The translations under genes and the position numbers were made by a program. Positions 1-11,959 of a stretch of DNA of 64,000 bases are shown piece by piece. Source of the stretch: Orientallactaga sibirica (taxonomy: Eukaryota; Chordata; Mammalia; Rodentia; Dipodidae). Position 1 is the stretch's first letter. Each line of letters begins with the position of its first letter. Where the stretch lies: the NCBI GenBank assembly GCA_036365145.1, contig JAEOAD010001422.1:1-64000 (forward strand), in the 5' to 3' direction. The notes beneath the pieces were generated by a model. That model saw only the letters and a program-made list of their open reading frames with translations. It ran no database searches and was not told the DNA's origin.

Positions 1-640
1 AATAGCAGCAACAGCTCAATTAGTAAAAGATGCCAACAAACTAACCTTGGGACAAGAACTTCAGGTTGTGACCCCCATGCAATAGAAGGAGTCCTTAAGC
101 AGCCCCCTGACCAGTGGATAAGCAATGCTCTCATAACTCATTATCAAAGCCTACTCCTAAATCAACCCCAGATACAGTTTCTTCCTAGTGCAGCCCTAAA
201 CCCCACTACCTTGTTACTGGATCTGGACTTGGAGGGACCCCTCCACAGCTGTACCGACATTCTGAGCAGAGTCTACAATATCAGAGAGGATCTCACCAAC
301 CAGCCTCTACCAGACGCTGAGATCACCTGGTACACGGACAGCAGCAGCTACATGAAAGATGGACAGAGGTACTCAGGGGTGGCTGTAGTAGCAGAAACAG
401 AGACTATCTGGATGACATCTTTACCAAAAGAAACTTCTGCACAACAAGCAGAGCTCATTGCCCTAACTCAAGCTCTGCTATTAGGCAGAGGAAAAAACTT
501 AAATGTAGCCACTACGCCTTTGCTACTGCTGATGTGCATGGGGCCATATACCAAGAAAGAGGCCTCCTAACAGCTGAAGGAAAACCTATTGAGATCAAGG
601 AACAGATTTTAGACTTGCTGGCAGCCTTATGTTATTACAA
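1..640 (+). pseudogene. pol: pol remnant: RT connection and RNase H
   Basis: The stretch 211-500 reads as the connection and RNase H part of gammaretroviral pol, with a visible TDSSSY segment holding a catalytic-type aspartate and an AQQAELIAL segment further on. After a frameshift near 505 the RNase H end continues in another frame to about 640 (segment [11 protein letters not shown]). In the living family RNase H removes the RNA strand during reverse transcription. Here the first 210 bases carry stop codons, there is at least one frameshift, and the reading passes directly into env-like sequence near 650 with no integrase between. This is a non-functional fragment. Confidence 0.9.
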
Positions 641-679
641 ACTGTCACTGTCCTGGTATCCTCTAACCTTCATGCCCAA

Positions 680-1215
680 AGGAAATATCACTGATGAAAT
701 AATAACTAATGCCACAACAGAAACTATTGATGATTCCACTTCCCATGTCCACCCCCCAGGGCCATGTTGCCAGATCTCCAGGGTACCCACTGTGACTTTC
801 TTTATGAAAAAACTTGGGAGCCTAGTAAACAATGGCTGGATTCTGAGTTTGGATCATAAACTAATCCAGCCCTCTCAGGCTAAGACAGCTCCTACAACAT
901 CTGCATCAGTCCACCCATTTGGGTATAAAAAAACTGAAAAACTAAGAAAACACAGTGGATCTCAAAATATTAACTAAGATCCCAGGGGAAGAAATTCCAA
1001 CAAATGTTTAAGTTGGAAGGTGACCAAAAAGACAATCAATGCTCAAAAGGACTTGGAACTCATCTAAGAGATTCCAAACCAGGGCATGAAGCTGGAACTA
1101 GATTTTCTAAAAAAAAAAGCCAGGTAAAATACCCTTATAAATATCTCCTAGTTTCAGGAAAGTTTTCCATTGGATGGGACTTTTCTGGAAAAACATGGGA
1201 CTTCAGAATATATGG
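680..1215 (+). pseudogene. env: env SU fragment, copy 1 of a duplicated segment
   Basis: This stretch parallels 1418-1960 base by base, with indels. Both copies hold the blocks at 700-780 / 1435-1510 (aatgccacaacag versus gatgccacaacag, then attccacttcccatgt), the 'cttgggagcctagtaa' block, the 'gggcatgaagct' block and the 'tggaaaaacatggg' block. It therefore comes from the receptor-binding or middle part of env SU. It lies directly after RNase H and before an integrase fragment, which is the wrong order for a provirus. It is interrupted by stops and cannot encode a surface protein. The two copies look clearly diverged, so the duplication is not recent. Confidence 0.78.
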
Positions 1216-1415
1216 TGACAAAGAAAATTCTAGAAGAGATATTACCCAGGTATGGAATGCCAGTTCTTTTGAGTTCAGACAATGGACCAGCATTCATTTC
1301 TCAGGTAACACAAGAGGGAATTAAAATACTGGGGACAAATTGAAATTACATTGTGCTTATAGGCCCCAGAGCTCAGGGCAGGTAGAAAGAATGAATATAA
1401 CTTTAAAAGCCCAAA
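1215..1415 (+). pseudogene. pol: pol integrase fragment between two env copies
   Basis: This short stretch reads as the later part of a gammaretroviral integrase catalytic core and what follows it. Visible segments are SSDNGPAF near 1275, where the D is a core catalytic-type residue, and, after a one-base frameshift near 1340, [14 protein letters not shown] at about 1355-1395. Integrase joins viral DNA to the host chromosome. Only about 65 codons remain, in two frames, with no zinc-binding N-terminus. It sits between env copy 1 and env copy 2, so this locus is rearranged. Confidence 0.85.
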
Positions 1416-1417
1416 GT

Positions 1418-2568
1418 AAATATCACTTGGATAATAACTGATGCCACAACAGGGACTATTATTAATTCCACTTCCCATGTGCCCCCCCAGGGCCAGGTGG
1501 CCAGATCTCATTTTCGACCTATGTGATCTTTTTAAAGAAACTTGGGAGCCTAGTAACCAAGTACCCTTTCCTGAGTTTGGATGTAAACATCCAGCTACCA
1601 GGGTGCAGACATGGGCCCTGCCCATATATGTCTGCCCCAGGTATAAAGAGAGAACAAAAGAACAGAAAAGACAATGAGGTTGGACCTCTGATTATTACTG
1701 TGCTTCCTGGGGATGTGAATCCACTGGTACGTTTACTTGGGAAAGTTCCCAAAAAGACAAGAGTAATTTCATCACTCTCCAAAAGGACCCCTGGGGATTT
1801 CAGATTGGGCATGAAGCTACACATTCTGATTGTCTAAAAAAAAAAAAACAGTGTAATCCCACCCTCATTAGATTTATGGAATCAGGAAAGAAGCCCATTG
1901 GGTGGGACTCTGGAAAAACATGGGGCCTCAGAATATATAAATCTGGGCAGGATCGGGGAGTACTATTCACCCTCCAGATGAGAATTACCCCATTAAGGTC
2001 CCCACAACCTATAGGACCTAATAAAGTTCTGGTCCCACCTAAGCCATGATTCCCACTTCCTCCCGAGCCCCCAATCCTTCCCACTCACTCTTCCTAATCC
2101 ACTACCCACTCCCTCCTGCCTATTTCTCCTTCCTGGCCCATTACCCACACCATGTCACCTACCTATCCTAGCCCTCCTTCAGAACAAACCACAGGAGTAC
2201 ATCCCCTGCTTGACCTCATAGATCGCTCTTTTCACTTTTTGAATGCTTCAGCCCCTAACCTGACTACGGCTTGTTGGCTTTGTTATGACATCCAGCCTCC
2301 ATACTATGAAGGGATTGCCAGACTTGGTAATTATACAAGTGCTGCTAACACTTCTACATGTAGATGGCAGCAAAAACAGACTCAACTGACCTTGATGTCT
2401 GTTACTGGACAAGGACTATGTATAGGAACTGTGTCCTATGGCCAGACACATCTCTGTAATATTACCATCCCAACGTCAACTCTACTGCCCAATCCCAATT
2501 ATAAATCTAGCCATCTAACATTTCTAATTCCCCCACTGATATGTGGTGGGCATGCACCACAGGGTTAA
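1418..2568 (+). pseudogene. env: env SU, copy 2 through the CWLC region
   Basis: The second SU copy starts at 1418 and runs on into the remainder of the surface subunit. A YVCPRY segment is visible near 1630. A proline-rich hinge (about 2030-2190) precedes an open stretch from 2152 to 2568. In that stretch the motif CWLC lies at 2272-2283, the CXXC motif that gammaretroviral SU uses for its disulphide link to TM. Several N-glycosylation-type sequons follow. The first half has stops and A-run indels. The second half is open for 138 codons before a stop, and the SU end continues in another frame. Not a functional protein. Confidence 0.88.
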
Positions 2569-3300
2569 CTCCCTGCGTCCACTTAGGCGTTCTCAATTTC
2601 ACTAAAGGTTTTTGTGTGTTAGTTAGACTAGTACCTAGACTCCTATATCATACAGAAGATGAATTGTTTGCCCGACTAGAACAACCCCTAGCTCAAAGAC
2701 ACAAACGAAAGGCTATCACAGCCCTTACTCTAAGCCTTATAGTGGGAGCTGGATTGGCTGGAGTAGGTACTGGTACAGAAACCCAGAAAAATTATTATTC
2801 TAGCTTGCAGATGGCTATTGATGCAGACATAGAAAGAATAGAAACTTCTATCTCTCATTTACAAGAGTCTCTAACTTCCCTATCTGAGGTGGTATTACAA
2901 AATAGGAGAGGCCTAGACTTACTCTTTCTCCAACAAGGTGACCTCTGTGCTGCCTTAGGTGAAGAATGGGGTTTTTATATTGATCATTCAGGTGTGGTTA
3001 AAGACAATATGGAAAAGGTCCGAGAAGGTCTGGCAAGGAGAAAACGATAACGTGAGGCCTCACAGGGATGGTTTGAGTCCCTATTCAACTATTCCCCTGG
3101 CTTACTACTTTAATATCTGCTTTAATAGGACCCCTAGCTCTTTTCTTGATCATAATTACTCTAGGACCTTATATAGTTAATAGACTAGTTAGCTTTGTCA
3201 AAGACTGCATTAACACAGTTCAACTGATTTTTCTCAGGGCTCAATACCGCCCTCTAGAAAAACTAGATTGCCTTTGGGACCCACGATTGGCTCCCCTTTA
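2541..3300 (+). pseudogene. env: env TM subunit with RHKR site, interrupted
   Basis: An open stretch (2541-3050) covers the end of SU, a furin-type site RHKR at 2697-2708, a hydrophobic fusion-peptide-like segment, a heptad region and an immunosuppressive-type segment beginning LQNRRGLDLL at 2895. The cysteine at 2946 is followed six residues later by Trp-Gly where the family normally has a cysteine pair, so the TM half of the SU-TM disulphide is missing. A taa stop at 3048-3050 precedes the membrane-proximal part. A further frameshift near 3100 splits off the membrane-spanning segment and the short tail, which ends near 3300. The copy cannot make a complete TM protein. Confidence 0.9.
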
Positions 3301-3305
3301 GGTAC

Positions 3306-3320
3306 AAAGAGAGGGGGGAA
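3306..3320 (+). promoter_or_regulatory. polypurine tract before the 3' LTR
   Basis: The purine run aagagaggggggaa ends exactly where the LTR begins (tgaaagaccc). In retroviruses this tract primes plus-strand DNA synthesis. Its position supports the LTR boundary. Confidence 0.85.
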
Positions 3321-3884
3321 TGAAAGACCCAGGCCAGAGTAGCACCATGACAGGCCTCAGTCACTCTGTAGGCCACAGGGGCAAGTTCCCAGAATCTAGG
3401 GAAGAACAAGCAGTACCAGGAAAAATGATAAACTTGCTGTGTGAATATGACTCAACATTCTTTCAGGCATGGGTCGGATGGCCCAATAAGATCCACTGTC
3501 TTAGAGTTTTGTAAATGTCAACCAATCAAATGAATGTAACCACGTACACCAACCTGTTCAAATGTAACAGCCACTTGCTGAGCCAATTAAGTTAGAAATT
3601 ACCCTAGACTTAGCCCGCCAAAACCCTAAGACCAATCAGGAACCCACAAGTACAGTTATTGTTCAAATTAGCCAATCATGTAGTTGCATGGGTGATAGCC
3701 CTCTCCCCCTTGCTCAAACCTCAATAAAAAGCCCACTTTTCTGCTTCTCGGGGCTCTTGCACTGATCCACTGCATTGGTGAAGGCAGGAGACCCAGCGTA
3801 AGCCCAAATAAAGATGTTTGGGTTTGCATACGTGTTTGATCATCCTTAGTGGTCACTGGGGGGTGCTGTGAACTGGGCATTACA
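3321..3884 (+). repeat. 3' LTR of the ERV1 provirus
   Basis: The LTR starts with TG (tgaaagaccc) right after the polypurine tract and ends with CA (gggcattaca), 564 bp in all. The U3 part holds several CCAAT-type boxes (accaatcaaa, agccaatcat). An aataaa at 3723-3728, in the tcaataaaaagccc context, is the usual gammaretroviral TATA/poly(A)-type box. A second AATAAA at 3807-3812 lies near the 3' end and may be the working poly(A) signal. The four bases after the LTR are gtgg; the partner target-site copy lies left of the window. Confidence 0.87.
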
Positions 3885-3891
3885 GTGGTAT

Positions 3892-4076
3892 TGAGCTGGG
3901 CATGGTGGCACACACCTTTAATCCCAGCACTCGGGAGGCAGAGGTAGGAAGGTAGGAGGATCACCATGAGTTCGAGGCCACCCTGAGAATACAGAGTAAA
4001 TTCCAGGTCGGCCTGTGCTAGAGTGTGACCCTACCTCTAAAAACCAAAAAAAAAAAAAAAGAAAAGAAAATAGAAT
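3892..4076 (+). mobile_element. B1-like (7SL-derived) SINE
   Basis: The element starts gctgggcatggtggcacaca, carries the family core (cctttaatcccagcactcgg) and ends in an A-rich tail. It is flanked by an 8-bp direct repeat, agtggtat, at 3884-3891 and 4077-4084. It therefore landed at the outer edge of the ERV LTR, and is younger than the provirus. Confidence 0.9.
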
Positions 4077-4084
4077 AGTGGTAT

Positions 4085-5124
<1,040 letters not shown>

Positions 5125-5129
5125 CTATA

Positions 5130-6390
5130 ATGACATATTTCTCTTCAACCCAAGACTACAAAAGGGACTAGAAAATTAGACTTTACTCTTCTATATGTAT
5201 CTAGGCAGGAACCTTTATTCAATAAGCACAAAGTTTATATGCTATATCATGGAAGAAAAGACTCAAAATAAATATCATACCTCCATCATGCTGTAGTGAT
5301 TCAAACAAATAAGTAGTTTTTTTTAAAAAGACAATAGAATGTAAAGGTATATATTAGGGCTTGTGTCATAACATTGTGGTACACTGCCTTCCCAGAAGAT
5401 ACAAGGCCATGGGTTCAATTCCTAACACTAATAATGGAATAGAAGCTCTTAATAAAGTTGGGAATTTTGACTCCATATGGAGTCTGATCATCAATGTAGG
5501 GGTCATAATAAATATGGCAAACCTGAAAGGATTCTGTGCAAACAATAACCAAATATTAATTCAGAATAAAATATATTATAAACAATGACTTCAAGGTGTT
5601 TTGGAACCAATCTACAATGTTGCCAGTCAACTGCACTGCAGCTTATGTTGGAAACCCATACAACACATTGCACTGTGTATACTATGCCATGCAACTCCAA
5701 TTCAATGAACACACACAATCTGAAACATCTTGGCTCAAATTTATGTTACAAATAAAAATGTGATAAAATTAGGATTTTTTTCACTTCTCTTGAACTCTAA
5801 TGGTTTACTAAGAGATCAATGATATTTAAAACCTATTTCTTTGCTAGCTAGTAATATATATGTTAATATAGAGTTTCAGCAGAAGTACCTCATGGACATA
5901 GATGTTGCTGTACCCAGAAGCAAAGCACTGTTACTAGAAAAATTCTATGCTAGGGTGGATAGGTTTCCACTGACTGCTAGCTATAAAGTCCACTGATGCC
6001 ATAGAATATTTCAGGCATTGCCAAGACCCTTGGTTATCCATCAGAATCAGATGGTAAGACTCTATTGCTAAAGACTCCACAGGTGTGATATGCATGACAC
6101 TGGGAAATCAAACTGCAGCAAAGCTGGAAGCCTCCACCCAGTTAGCTGGCTGTCAATGTACTGGAAAGAGCTATGTAACCTGTTGCCAGAGAAAAGTAAT
6201 CAATGATGTTACCCTGTGGTGAACCATGCAAGTTTTATTGATGATCAACCAGGTCAAATGTATTCACTGATACAATACTCCTTTGCCTATTATGGGGGAA
6301 ACCAACTTCTCTCTGATTAGACTTGAGGTCTACTCCATAAGAGGGAATTTCTGCCTGGTACTGAATACCTAATCAACAGCCCATAACTGG
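5130..6390. other. AT-rich sequence upstream of the KRAB exon
   Basis: No gene was recognised. A weak tRNA-derived SINE head may lie at about 5355-5440 (+), where a tRNA-like ggttcaattcc box is visible. If the KRAB gene is real, this is the intron before its KRAB-A exon. Confidence 0.45.
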
Positions 6391-6394
6391 GGAG

Positions 6395-6707
6395 TTGTTG
6401 CTTTTGGTTTCACATTGATTGCAGAACACAGCTCACCAAGAGAAGCTTGTGGGGAAAACGGGTTTATTTTGGCTTATAAACCTGAGGGGAAGCTCCAAGA
6501 TGGCAGGGGGAAATGATGTAATGAGCAGATGGTGGATAACACCTCCCTGATGACATCAGTTGCAAAACAATAACAGCACTGGCAAGGGACAAGCACTATA
6601 AAGGGACAGTGCCTCCAGGAGGCTTCAATTGTCAAATTGCCACCAGCAGGGGACACAAACACCCAGAACACCTAAGTTTATGGGAGACACTTGAATCAAA
6701 CCACCAC
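6395..6707 (-). mobile_element. solo LTR-like repeat, family A
   Basis: Read on -, the element starts tgtggtggtttgattcaagt and has a ccaaaataaaccc poly(A)-type box near its 3' end. It is clearly the same family as 22919-23268 and looks like an old solo LTR of about 310-350 bp. I recall this as a common jerboa repeat; a MaLR-like origin is a guess. Confidence 0.65.
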
Positions 6708-6987
6708 AGCAGGTCATATTAGGGGAGAACTACTTCTCTTGTATTGTTAATTTGATATATTATTCCCACCAAACTGCCTTCTAAATATGTTCATGCCCAT
6801 ATATTACAGGTTTTCTCATTTTGGGCTAAAGAAGCCTATTTTTTCATATGGCAGTTATGATTGGGTTGATTCAAATCACACCAAATTGCTGAGAATTAAC
6901 AGAATTTCAGTACTAAATGAGACATTGCTATCACATACTCCAAGGTTTAGGAACCATTGTGGAAGTGGTGGATGAAGAACTGGGAGA

Positions 6988-7127
6988 GCTGGGTATGGTA
7001 TGGTGGTACAGGCCTTTAATCCAAACATTAGGGAGGCAAATGCCAGACGATCACCATAAGTTTTAGGGCATGCTGAGACTAATTAGTGAATTCCAGGTCA
7101 GCTTTGACTAGAGTGAAACCATAAAGA
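6988..7127 (+). mobile_element. B1-like SINE, old copy
   Basis: It starts gctgggtatgg, keeps the cctttaatcc core and the gtgaattccaggtcagc block, and has no clear A-tail. It is more diverged than the copies at 21281 or 26331. Confidence 0.78.
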
Positions 7128-7129
7128 AT

Positions 7130-7900
7130 TGTAAATGACAAAAGTCTAGACAAAAATTGCCTTTGACATTAACCACCTCACAGTGGCTGATGCTATCTAC
7201 ACAAAACTTGCACAATAAGAGGGAAATAAATGAAATTAAAATAGAAGAGAGATTAATTGTAAAGGAGAAGGGAATTAATGTAGATTGTATTTTGGTGGAA
7301 GAAAATAGAGGTTGGTAGGAAAGGATTTTCATCATGGTACACTGGATATATTTAGAACAGTTACAAATAAAGAAGATTTTAAAGGGAGTATTTTTCCCAT
7401 TATTACTCAGCCTTTAAATATCAAATTGTTATATAGTTCAACAGTGTGGTTAGACAATGAAACTCATCGACTAGTATACAACAGTGTGTTCTTCTTTCAT
7501 AAATGGGAATTCAGATAACTCCAGGCATACACAGTAGGAAAACTTTGACCCATCCTTCAATCAACCCTTCCAATAAACTCTTGACAAATATTTCAATTGG
7601 GCAATCTGCATTATTAAACCTAGAATCTCTGAACAATTAGCCTGTATTGATAAACACAACCAATCTACTTACATATATTCCTTCCAACATCATACCACAC
7701 CCTGAAAATACACTCCTGCACATATACCACATATTTCTTCTTGTATGAGTGACAAAATGCATGATGTTCATTAGGAGAATGTTTCATAAACTCACATGGG
7801 TTGTGTTGGGAAACATGGAAAATAAAATGACAGGATACTAGCAGAAAGTTAATACATACAAGTATTTCAATGTTGATTTACTTTAAAATGTATGAGACAC
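7130..7900. other. AT-rich sequence without recognised features
   Basis: Nothing beyond short chance reading frames was seen here. Confidence 0.4.
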
Positions 7901-7919
7901 TTATATCTATCCATTAATC

Positions 7920-9774
7920 AGTTTTAGTGAATGCGTTTTCATTTTCCTTAGGAGAATCATATATATCCTTTGACGGTATAGTTCCTTGCTTTACTTCTTT
8001 GAGAGAAATTTCCTCTGGAGTTATTCTAGTTCTATTGGAGTCTTCTATACCTATGAAATCATCACTAAGTCTTCACTTAAATTATCCTTTTCAGAAGATG
8101 GCAATGATGTCAAGAAAATGTCATCCACATCATCATTCAGGTATTGAATTTTATCATCAGGCTTCATGGGCTGATCATTGTTTCTTCTATAGCTTTCATT
8201 TTCAATCAGTTCTCGGTCCTTACTAGTGGTGCTACTCTTAACTCAGTGTGGCAGCCTCTTCCTCCACACATGTGTCAGCAGGTGAATTTTTATTATCGTC
8301 AACTGTCATAGTTCCAGGAAATGGAGGTTGGCTAGATTTTAGTAGAGTGGGATAGACCATCCTGTAATGCAAAATGGAAGTTACACCTGGGCCATTTGTA
8401 AAGCCAACTTCTTTCCACCAGAAACATAAGGGTTATTAAATCCATACCCCAAATGTTAGTTCCCATTGAGCACTTCAGACTGCCAGGAATTTTGTGTCAG
8501 CATACTAGACTGGAGAGGCACTTGAATTGGGCAGCTGTTGGCTTGGGTTCAGCTGTGTAAGATCTACAGCTCTGTTGAAGGAATGTGATCTGGTGATAGA
8601 TGAAGGAGGGAGGAATGAATTCTGAATGGAATGTGAAAAACTCTGTGACCTTACCATTTTTCACAAGTAATCGATTTAATATTGTCCGGGGACTGTGCCA
8701 GACTCCCTCTGGAGCTGCTTTGGGTGGTACAGGAGCTTGCTTGGGGTGGTTGCATGCTGCCAGTTGATCAGTACCTATAAAATATGTTCAACTGCGATTT
8801 GGAAGCATTGACTGAAGAATATGAAGTCCTGCCCAGCAATGTGCCTTTTGTGAATTTACCCAGATTGGATGGCCCAGAAAAAGGCTTGTGGTTTAAGTCC
8901 TCTGTAGATGACAGAAACATCACACATGGTTTTACTAGCTTTGACGTGAACAAAGAAACACCTTTCACACCTCCTTTTATCCCATTTTTATCAAACAATC
9001 CTTGAGGAGGAGCATGTTTGTCAGGGTCAGTTAATTTCTCATGTGAACTTTGAGGATTGTTGAGTTCTTCAGTATTTTGTGTACCAAGCTGGTATTTATT
9101 TGCTTTTCTCCAAGTAAATGAATGGGCCAGTGAATAATCAGAGCCATTATTTCTTTGTTTTGGGGGGGAAGAGAGACAGAGACAGAGAGGGAGAGTGGGA
9201 GACAGACAGAGAATGGGCACGCCAGCAGCCTCTCAGCTGCTGTGAATGAACTCCAGATGCGTGTGCCCACTTGTGGGCAAGTGCAGCATTACACCCTTGT
9301 GTCACATTGCATCTGACTAAACATGGGACCTGGTGATTGCAACCAGCATTCTTAGGCTTAGCAGGCAGGCACCTAAACTGCTAAGCCATCTCTCTTGCCC
9401 CAGAGCCATTATTTCTTACATAGCCTTTGGCATTACTACTTTGGCAGAGTAACAGCTGTCCCATTTGGCTTTGGCTGCAGTGTACTTCTTTCTGATTTAT
9501 CTCCATTCTTCGGCAACTTGGAACCCAAAAGTATTTTGATTTGTGTTTTTTTCTTCCATGACCTGCAATAGGGTGCATTTATTCTTAAAATCTGACAGAA
9601 TCTTGGTGAGGTTGCCATCGCCTCCTGGGCTGTGGGTGTGGCTGCACTGTGCCCAGTGGTGACAGAGGATGTAAAAAAAAGTATGGCCAGGGGTTCTAGG
9701 ATGTTAGGGGGACAGGGAGGGAAACACCTGCCTGTCACATCCCCAGCCGCTGCTGCATGGTCGCCTGGCCCCAA
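7920..9774 (-). pseudogene. unidentified coding-like sequence, probable processed pseudogene
   Basis: Read on -, several stretches look protein-like but sit in different frames. These are 9436-9774, the two sides of a SINE at 9156-9401 (the frame resumes across it when the insertion is ignored), 8768-9139 (124 codons up to the SINE, ending KSQLNIFYRY), about 8560-8750 (segment EGVWHSPRTILNRLLVKNG) and 8270-8370. The composition is rich in S, P, T and K, as in low-complexity nuclear proteins. I see no introns or splice sites, which suggests a retrocopy. No poly(A) tail was found and I do not recognise the parent gene. A single decayed exon is the alternative. Confidence 0.45.
9156..9401 (-). 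mobile_element. ID-like SINE with a perfect 16-bp target-site duplication
   Basis: The element is antisense: its tRNA-derived head lies at the right (ctaagccatctctcttgccc) and its GA-rich tail region at the left. It is flanked by a perfect 16-bp repeat, agagccattatttctt, at 9140-9155 and 9402-9417. That is the hallmark of LINE-1-driven insertion and fixes the boundaries exactly. It splits the unidentified coding-like sequence. Confidence 0.93.
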
Positions 9775-9779
9775 GCAGC

Positions 9780-11040
9780 CAGCAGCATCATGGATTGTAT
9801 GAGGCCTGAGGGAGCACCCAACTTCTCAGCCAATGTACCCCCTCTCCCTCACTCATGCCCGTTCACCCTGGAAAATGTAAATTTAAGAATATCTTGAAAG
9901 GTTGAATTCACAATATGTTTGCTTTTCTGTGTTTCTTAGATTTTCCTTTCTATTGGTATATGTTTGAATGACTTTTACATGAAAAGTAGATTTGGAAAGA
10001 AAAATAGAATTGTATTTCCTTAAACAGTATTTCAAAGGCAGTGTGCTTATTTAATACATTACAAAAGGCAGCTGGGAGACACCCCACCCCACCCCAATGG
10101 CCATGTGCAGGAATCCAGTTATGCTCTAAGTCACTTGCCAAATAGTTCAGTAAGTTTAACTTATGTTCTCCCAAATCATGTTATCTTTAGGCTAGTCACC
10201 AATGCAAGATTTGGCTTAAATTAATATTTTAGGCAGACAATTTTATAAAGAGAACTTTTGATTAGCTAACTGAAAAATGTATCAAATTCATGGCCAAAAA
10301 GTCAGTCAAATTTCTAGGGATTCCTTTAAAAAATGCAGAAGGCAAACAGTTTCTTCCCCTTTTTATAAGAGAATGAATGTCTCGGGTGCTTTAGTAGAAA
10401 TTTCCAAAGTGGTGTTTGCTACCATTTTGATGTCATTTTCCCTCAGCTCTCAGACCTTTCAGGTGAGTCTGCCATTCAGTGGTACAAGCCTTCCTTGGGT
10501 TTGCTCACAGGTGAAGAAGCCTAGCGTTTCTGCCACAGAAGGGACCAGGTTCAAAAAGGCCTGCACACAGTCAGGTACTGCTTGTGTAGAGGCAATCACA
10601 CCTATCAGTGAAGGAAGCACTTCTTTGTTCATGAAAGTGAGCCAGTCAGCTGTAGCTCTATGTGGAACACGTGTTTTCTCACTTTAAAGAAAAGAGGAAA
10701 TTTGCACATCAGATGCTATCACAATCTGTTTCCTAGAGGAACGTGTGCTAATGAGTGAGTAGAGTTTTGGTTGACTTGCACTTGGTATAGATCTTAGGAA
10801 ATATATTTTTACAGATTGGTTACAGATTAAGGAAATGTTTTACATTTTTAATTTATTTTAACATTCTAATCTGAGGGAAATGTTTTGTTTATTATGTAGA
10901 AATGTTGACGGCAGTACTTTATTTATTCTGCTTTTGGTCCCCACTAGTGCAGAAATGTCCATCAGTTTAGGCTTCTCTCTACCTTTATTTCATAATTTTA
11001 ATATGAAACAGGCTCCTCCCTCCTGCCCCATGTTTTTTGT
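9780..11040. other. mostly unassigned; open + stretch at 10277-10687
   Basis: A 136-codon + reading frame (10277-10687) and an antisense coding-like stretch over the same bases were examined. Neither shows a family I recognise, and no splice structure is convincing. The rest is AT-rich. Confidence 0.3.
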
Positions 11041-11041
11041 G

Positions 11042-11043
<2 letters not shown>

Positions 11044-11100
<57 letters not shown>
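11044..11100. repeat. (GT)n microsatellite
   Basis: About 28 uninterrupted gt units. It directly abuts the tail end of an antisense B1-like fragment, a common birthplace of microsatellites. Confidence 0.97.
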
Positions 11101-11103
<3 letters not shown>

Positions 11104-11250
11104 GAGAGAGGGTTACATATAGCCCAGGCTGATGAAACTTGCTGTGTAGCTGAAGATGACCTTAAACTTCAGATCTTTCTGCCTCTCCCTCCTGAGTGCT
11201 AGATTGCAGTTGTGTGCCACCATATCTGGGTTATATGGTGCTGGAGCTAC
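11101..11250 (-). mobile_element. B1-like SINE, old antisense copy
   Basis: tttgagagagggttacatat, followed by tagcccaggctgat and a tgagtgctagattgcag block, is the reverse of a diverged B1-type element. Confidence 0.7.
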
Positions 11251-11368
11251 ATCCCCAGCCCTTATCAATATAATTCTGAAGCATAATAGATTAGGAAAGG
11301 AAATATTTAGTATGATTACACAAATAATACAAAGTGTTGCTTGCAGTTTTCTTTAAAAGCTGTAGGAA

Positions 11369-11520
11369 AGCCAGGCATGGTGGCTCAAACCTTTAATCCC
11401 AGCACTTGGGAGGCAGAGATAGGTGGACTGCCATGAGTTTGAGGCCACCCTGAGACTACATAGTGAATTCCAGATCAGCCTGAGCTAGAATGAGACACTA
11501 TCTTGAAAAAACAAACAAAA
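11369..11520 (+). mobile_element. B1-like SINE with target-site duplication
   Basis: The element starts agccaggcatggtggctca and ends in an aaacaaacaaaa tail. It is flanked by aaagctgtaggaa at 11356-11368 and 11521-11533. Confidence 0.92.
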
Positions 11521-11809
11521 AAAGCTGTAGGAATTGTGTTGTCTGCCTGTTATGGATGTGAGGATGTAGCCCTGCTGAGGAATCAGAAGTCTCTCAGAGT
11601 TGCTTAATCTGTCTCTTGTTTCTGTAAGTCAGCACAGTGCCAAGTCTTCCCCCACAGAACCTTAGATCATTTGTTCTTTATTGTGTCAGTGCAGATGGTT
11701 GAGGCTTATGACTTCTAAGTCCCAGGGAAGGGTTGGTTAAGTTTCACATTTATGAAAGAGAAAGTATATAGAAATAAATGCTTTTTAAAGCCATTTCTTT
11801 TAATTCTTT

Positions 11810-11815
11810 TCTTTT

Positions 11816-11853
<38 letters not shown>

Positions 11854-11955
11854 TTGAGGCAGAGTCTTACTATGTAGCCCAGGAAGACTGTGAATTCACT
11901 CACAATCATCTTGATTCAACTTCTTAAGGGCTGGGCAACATAATCCAGCTGTACA
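11810..11955 (-). mobile_element. antisense SINE with long T-rich head
   Basis: A T/C-rich run at about 11810-11855 is the reversed poly(A) tail. A gaggcagagtcttactatgt block and a diverged B1-like body follow. Confidence 0.65.
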
Positions 11956-11959
11956 TCAA

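Larger units (their letters stand above)
1..3884 (+). mobile_element. 3' part of a gammaretrovirus-like (ERV1) provirus
   Basis: This is the 3' portion of an old endogenous retrovirus that enters from the left edge. Reading on +, it shows the RNase H end of pol, an env surface (SU) fragment, an integrase fragment, a second env SU fragment followed by the rest of SU and the transmembrane (TM) subunit, a polypurine tract and a 3' LTR. Every reading frame is broken by stops or frameshifts, so the copy is dead. The gammaretroviral assignment rests on the RNase H wording, a CWLC motif in SU, an RHKR cleavage site, the TM immunosuppressive-type segment and an LTR that starts tgaaagaccc. A tandem-like duplication of the SU region is the unusual point. 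The 5' LTR, gag and most of pol lie outside the window. Confidence 0.93.

Noticed and set aside
2152..3050. Functional captured env (syncytin-like) gene
   Set aside because: SU and TM are in different frames, a stop precedes the membrane segment, a cysteine pair is missing and upstream SU is scrambled.
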